DNA of 9,019 bases from an uncultured Bacteroidota bacterium (GTDB lineage Bacteria; Bacteroidota; Bacteroidia; 2-12-FULL-35-15), in NCBI GenBank assembly GCA_903833025.1, contig CAILDT010000790.1, positions 1 to 9,019 of the forward strand, in the 5' to 3' direction. Position 1 is the stretch's first letter. Every line of letters starts with the position of its first letter. Positions 6,814-9,019 of this stretch are shown in pieces. The translations under genes and the position numbers were made by a program. The notes beneath the pieces are model-generated. The model was not told the origin of the DNA and did no database searches. It saw nothing but the letters and a program-made list of their open reading frames with translations.

Positions 6814-7224
6814 ATGCAAAAACGATTTTTAGTATTCAGCGGATTTTCAGGAGCAATAGCAGTTTGCTTAGGTGCAATGGCAGCTCACTTCCTTAAAACG
6901 AAATTAGAGACTGGTTTAATTACCGAAACCAATTTACAAACATTTGAAACTGCCGCCCGTTACCAAATATACCACAGCATTGCTTTAATGGTGGTTGCTT
7001 TGTTTTCTGATAAAATCAAAAATAAACTTTTGCCAAAGGCAGGGTATTGTTTTATGATTGGCATTGTGCTTTTCTCTGGCTCTTTATATTTACTTTCTAC
7101 AGCTAATTTAATAGGAATGCCAAATGTTAATTGGTTAGGACCTATTACCCCTATTGGTGGCTTGTTTTTTATTGCCGGATGGTTGCTTCTTGCTTTTTCT
7201 GCAATAAAAACTTCAAAAAGCTAA
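6814..7224 (+). CDS. DUF423 family small integral membrane protein
   Basis: This 136-residue protein matches the DUF423 (YwdK-like) family. It has four hydrophobic segments at about residues 6-28, 50-66, 76-97 and 108-130. Between them lie the family's conserved stretches: GAMAAHFLK (20-28), FETAARYQIYHSIAL (44-58), GIVLFSGSLYLL (83-94), and LGPITPIGGLFFIAGW (108-123). The length is typical and both ends are intact. The biochemical function of the family is unknown, and nothing here reveals it. It starts 23 nt after aroE on the same strand, so it could be read from the ispH-aroE transcript, but a perfect -7 element just before its ATG suggests a promoter of its own. Confidence 0.9.
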   Translation: MQKRFLVFSGFSGAIAVCLGAMAAHFLKTKLETGLITETNLQTFETAARYQIYHSIALMVVALFSDKIKNKLLPKAGYCFMIGIVLFSGSLYLLSTANLIGMPNVNWLGPITPIGGLFFIAGWLLLAFSAIKTSKS

Positions 7225-7293
7225 TTTGCTAATATTCCCTTTCTCCAATTATTTATTAACATTTTTCTATTGGTTGTTAATCAAAATAAATAC

Positions 7294-7320
7294 TTGTTTA
7301 TTCAAAATTTCTTACTTTTG
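7294..7320 (+). promoter_or_regulatory. Probable promoter of pckA (-33 TTG and -7 TAnnTTTG)
   Basis: In the 136-nt gap between the DUF423 gene and pckA, TACTTTTG (7313-7320) matches the Bacteroidota -7 consensus exactly. A TTG at 7294-7296 lies 16 nt upstream, close to the lower limit of the normal -33/-7 spacing. Transcription would start near 7325, leaving a leader of about 35 nt before the ATG at 7361. This is the most complete promoter in the window. The rest of the gap is AT-rich and I see no clear terminator hairpin for the upstream gene. Confidence 0.6.
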
Positions 7321-7360
7321 AGCCCTCTAATAAATATAATACTTACCAAAAACAGAAGAT

Positions 7361-8974
7361 ATGAACCAATTTGGAATTAAAGCCGAGAATGCAAACATAG
7401 CAGATTTAGGTTTAGGAAATGTAGCAGCAGCGTATTGGAACTTAAATGTGGCTGAACTTGTTGAAGAAACTATTGTAAATGGGCAAGGGATGCTTACTGA
7501 TAGTGGTGCTTTGGCTTTGGATACTGGTGAGTTTACAGGTCGCTCACCTAAAGATAAATTTATTGTCTTGGACGAAAAAACGAAGGATTCTATTTGGTGG
7601 AGTGATGTCAACTTCAGATTCGAGTCCTATAAATTCGACACCTTATATAATAGAGTAACCGCTTATTTATCAGGTAAGGAAGTTTATGTGCGTGATTCCT
7701 ATGCCTGTGCCGACCCTAAATACCGCTTAAACATTCGTGTGGTTACTGAATATCCTTGGTCCAATTTATTTGCAAACAACTTATTTCTTCGCCCTACAAC
7801 AGAAGAGATAATGAATTTTGAACCTGAATGGACAATTATTTGCGCTCCTGGTTTTATGGCTGTGCCAGAAATTGATGGAACTCGCCAACATAATTTCGCC
7901 ATTTTAAATATGACAAGGAAGGTTATTTTAATTGGTGGTACTGGTTACACAGGCGAAATCAAAAAAGGAATTTTCTCTCTATTAAATTATATTTTACCTC
8001 ACGAAAAAGGGGTGTTGCCAATGCACTGCTCCGCAAACATTGGGAAAGATGGCGATACTGCTATTTTCTTTGGATTATCAGGCACAGGGAAAACTACGTT
8101 ATCAGCTGATGAAAACAGAGGTTTGATTGGCGATGATGAGCACGGCTGGAGCGAAACTGGTGTATTTAACTTTGAAGGTGGCTGTTATGCTAAATGTGTG
8201 GATTTAACCAAAGAAAAGGAACCTGAAATATTTGGTGCAGTTAAATTTGGTGCGTTGTTAGAAAACGTTGAATACTTCGAAAACACTTGCACTGTTGATT
8301 TTGCAAACATTTCCAAAACAGAAAATACTCGTGTTAGTTATCCTATTAACTTTATTAAAAATGCTGTAGAACCATCAGTTGGTAATATTCCAAAAAACAT
8401 TTTCTTCCTCACTTGCGATGCCTATGGTGTGTTGCCTCCTATTTCTAAACTCACAACAGGGCAAGCAATGTATCACTTTATTTCAGGATATACTGCCAAA
8501 GTAGCAGGTACGGAAATGGGCATTACCGAACCCACTTTAACTTTCTCTGCTTGTTTCGGAAAAGTATTTTTGCCTTTGCATCCTACTAAATATGCTGAGC
8601 TTTTAGGTAAAAAATTAAAAGAAAATAAAGTAAACGTATGGTTGGTAAACACTGGGTGGAGTGGAGGAGCGTTTGGGGTTGGGAAACGTATGAAACTTTC
8701 CTACACGCGTGCTATGATTACCGCTGCTTTAAACGGTAAACTTGATAAAGTAAAATACGATACATTGCCTGTTTTTGGGTTGCAAATGCCTGCTGAATGT
8801 GCTGATGTGCCTGCTGAAATTCTTAATCCCCGTAATACCTGGAAAGATAAAGATGCCTATGATAGCACCGCAAATAAATTAGCCGCATCGTTCATCAAAA
8901 ACTTTGAGCAATACGCAAGTGCTGCCAATGAGGAAATAATGGCGGCTGCTCCAAAGGCGGCTGTTAATGCTTAG
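7361..8974 (+). CDS. pckA: Phosphoenolpyruvate carboxykinase (ATP)
   Basis: PckA converts oxaloacetate and ATP to phosphoenolpyruvate, CO2 and ADP, the entry step of gluconeogenesis in the cytosol; in some anaerobes it runs in reverse. The 537-residue length matches the ATP-dependent class (540 in E. coli). Key parts are FTGRSPKDKF (58-67, substrate Arg61), GYTGEIKKGIFS (195-206), MHCSANIG (221-228, metal ligand His222), the P-loop GLSGTGKTT (238-246), and the metal-binding LIGDDEHGW (255-263, Asp258/Asp259). The FEGGCYAKC region (271-279), Arg324 in the ENTRVSYP segment, and TGWSGGAFGVGKRM (431-444) complete the set. The P-loop with this spacing marks the ATP class rather than the GTP class. 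The C-terminus ends in a short alanine-rich tail (after about 525). It is preceded by its own promoter and terminated by TAG; the 45 nt that follow to the window edge show nothing definite. Confidence 0.97.
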   Translation: MNQFGIKAENANIADLGLGNVAAAYWNLNVAELVEETIVNGQGMLTDSGALALDTGEFTGRSPKDKFIVLDEKTKDSIWWSDVNFRFESYKFDTLYNRVTAYLSGKEVYVRDSYACADPKYRLNIRVVTEYPWSNLFANNLFLRPTTEEIMNFEPEWTIICAPGFMAVPEIDGTRQHNFAILNMTRKVILIGGTGYTGEIKKGIFSLLNYILPHEKGVLPMHCSANIGKDGDTAIFFGLSGTGKTTLSADENRGLIGDDEHGWSETGVFNFEGGCYAKCVDLTKEKEPEIFGAVKFGALLENVEYFENTCTVDFANISKTENTRVSYPINFIKNAVEPSVGNIPKNIFFLTCDAYGVLPPISKLTTGQAMYHFISGYTAKVAGTEMGITEPTLTFSACFGKVFLPLHPTKYAELLGKKLKENKVNVWLVNTGWSGGAFGVGKRMKLSYTRAMITAALNGKLDKVKYDTLPVFGLQMPAECADVPAEILNPRNTWKDKDAYDSTANKLAASFIKNFEQYASAANEEIMAAAPKAAVNA

Positions 8975-9019
8975 TGCATCTATTTTATACCCCTGATATA
9001 AATTCATCTACATTTACCT

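Noticed and set aside
7327..7611. Minus-strand open frame of 94 codons over the start of pckA
   Set aside because: It is a shadow of the conserved pckA N-terminus and its own promoter region, with no family resemblance.
8967..8979. ATGC-TTAGT-GCAT inverted repeat at the pckA stop as a terminator
   Set aside because: The stem is only four base pairs and has no clean T-run after it, so it is too weak to call.
1..9019. Search for defence system, mobile element, CRISPR or RNA gene
   Set aside because: All coding capacity is taken by housekeeping or envelope genes in tight order. No transposase, integrase, spaced repeats, tRNA cloverleaf or rRNA sequence was seen.

Overview
The window reads as a stretch of ordinary chromosome from a member of the Bacteroidota. 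The DNA is AT-rich and most stop codons are TAA. Shine-Dalgarno sequences are weak or absent. Several genes are preceded by perfect TAnnTTTG elements, the -7 promoter consensus of this phylum. The gene content fits too: a GIN-domain (DUF2807) lipoprotein, LpxB for lipid A, a long-form IspH and an ATP-type PEP carboxykinase. I cannot place it below phylum level.

Left half (1-4181), all on the minus strand, read right to left: surE (5'/3'-nucleotidase), a 92-residue membrane protein of unknown function, lpxB (lipid A disaccharide synthase), and a secreted SpoIID/LytB-type protein. The four genes are packed with gaps of 18 nt, a 1-nt TAATG overlap and 5 nt, so they look like one operon with an envelope theme. 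After a 98-nt gap comes a DUF2807 lipoprotein that runs off the left edge of the window; only its last few residues are likely to be missing.

Right half (4182-9019), plus strand: a 162-nt divergent intergenic region carries tandem -7 elements ahead of ispH (isoprenoid precursors, MEP pathway). Ten nt later follows a SET-domain methyltransferase gene broken by one in-frame TAA. One nt after that is aroE (shikimate dehydrogenase), starting at TTG. A DUF423 membrane protein follows, with a promoter element placed so close that its transcript may be leaderless. Last is pckA (gluconeogenesis), with its own well-formed promoter and a roughly 35-nt leader.

I see no mobile element, CRISPR array, RNA gene or obviously transferred island, and no convincing evidence of an undescribed system. 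The points most worth a second look are the single-stop SET-domain gene coupled to a TTG-started aroE, the possible leaderless DUF423 transcript, the unknown membrane protein locked between surE and lpxB, and the beta-solenoid repeat of the DUF2807 protein.
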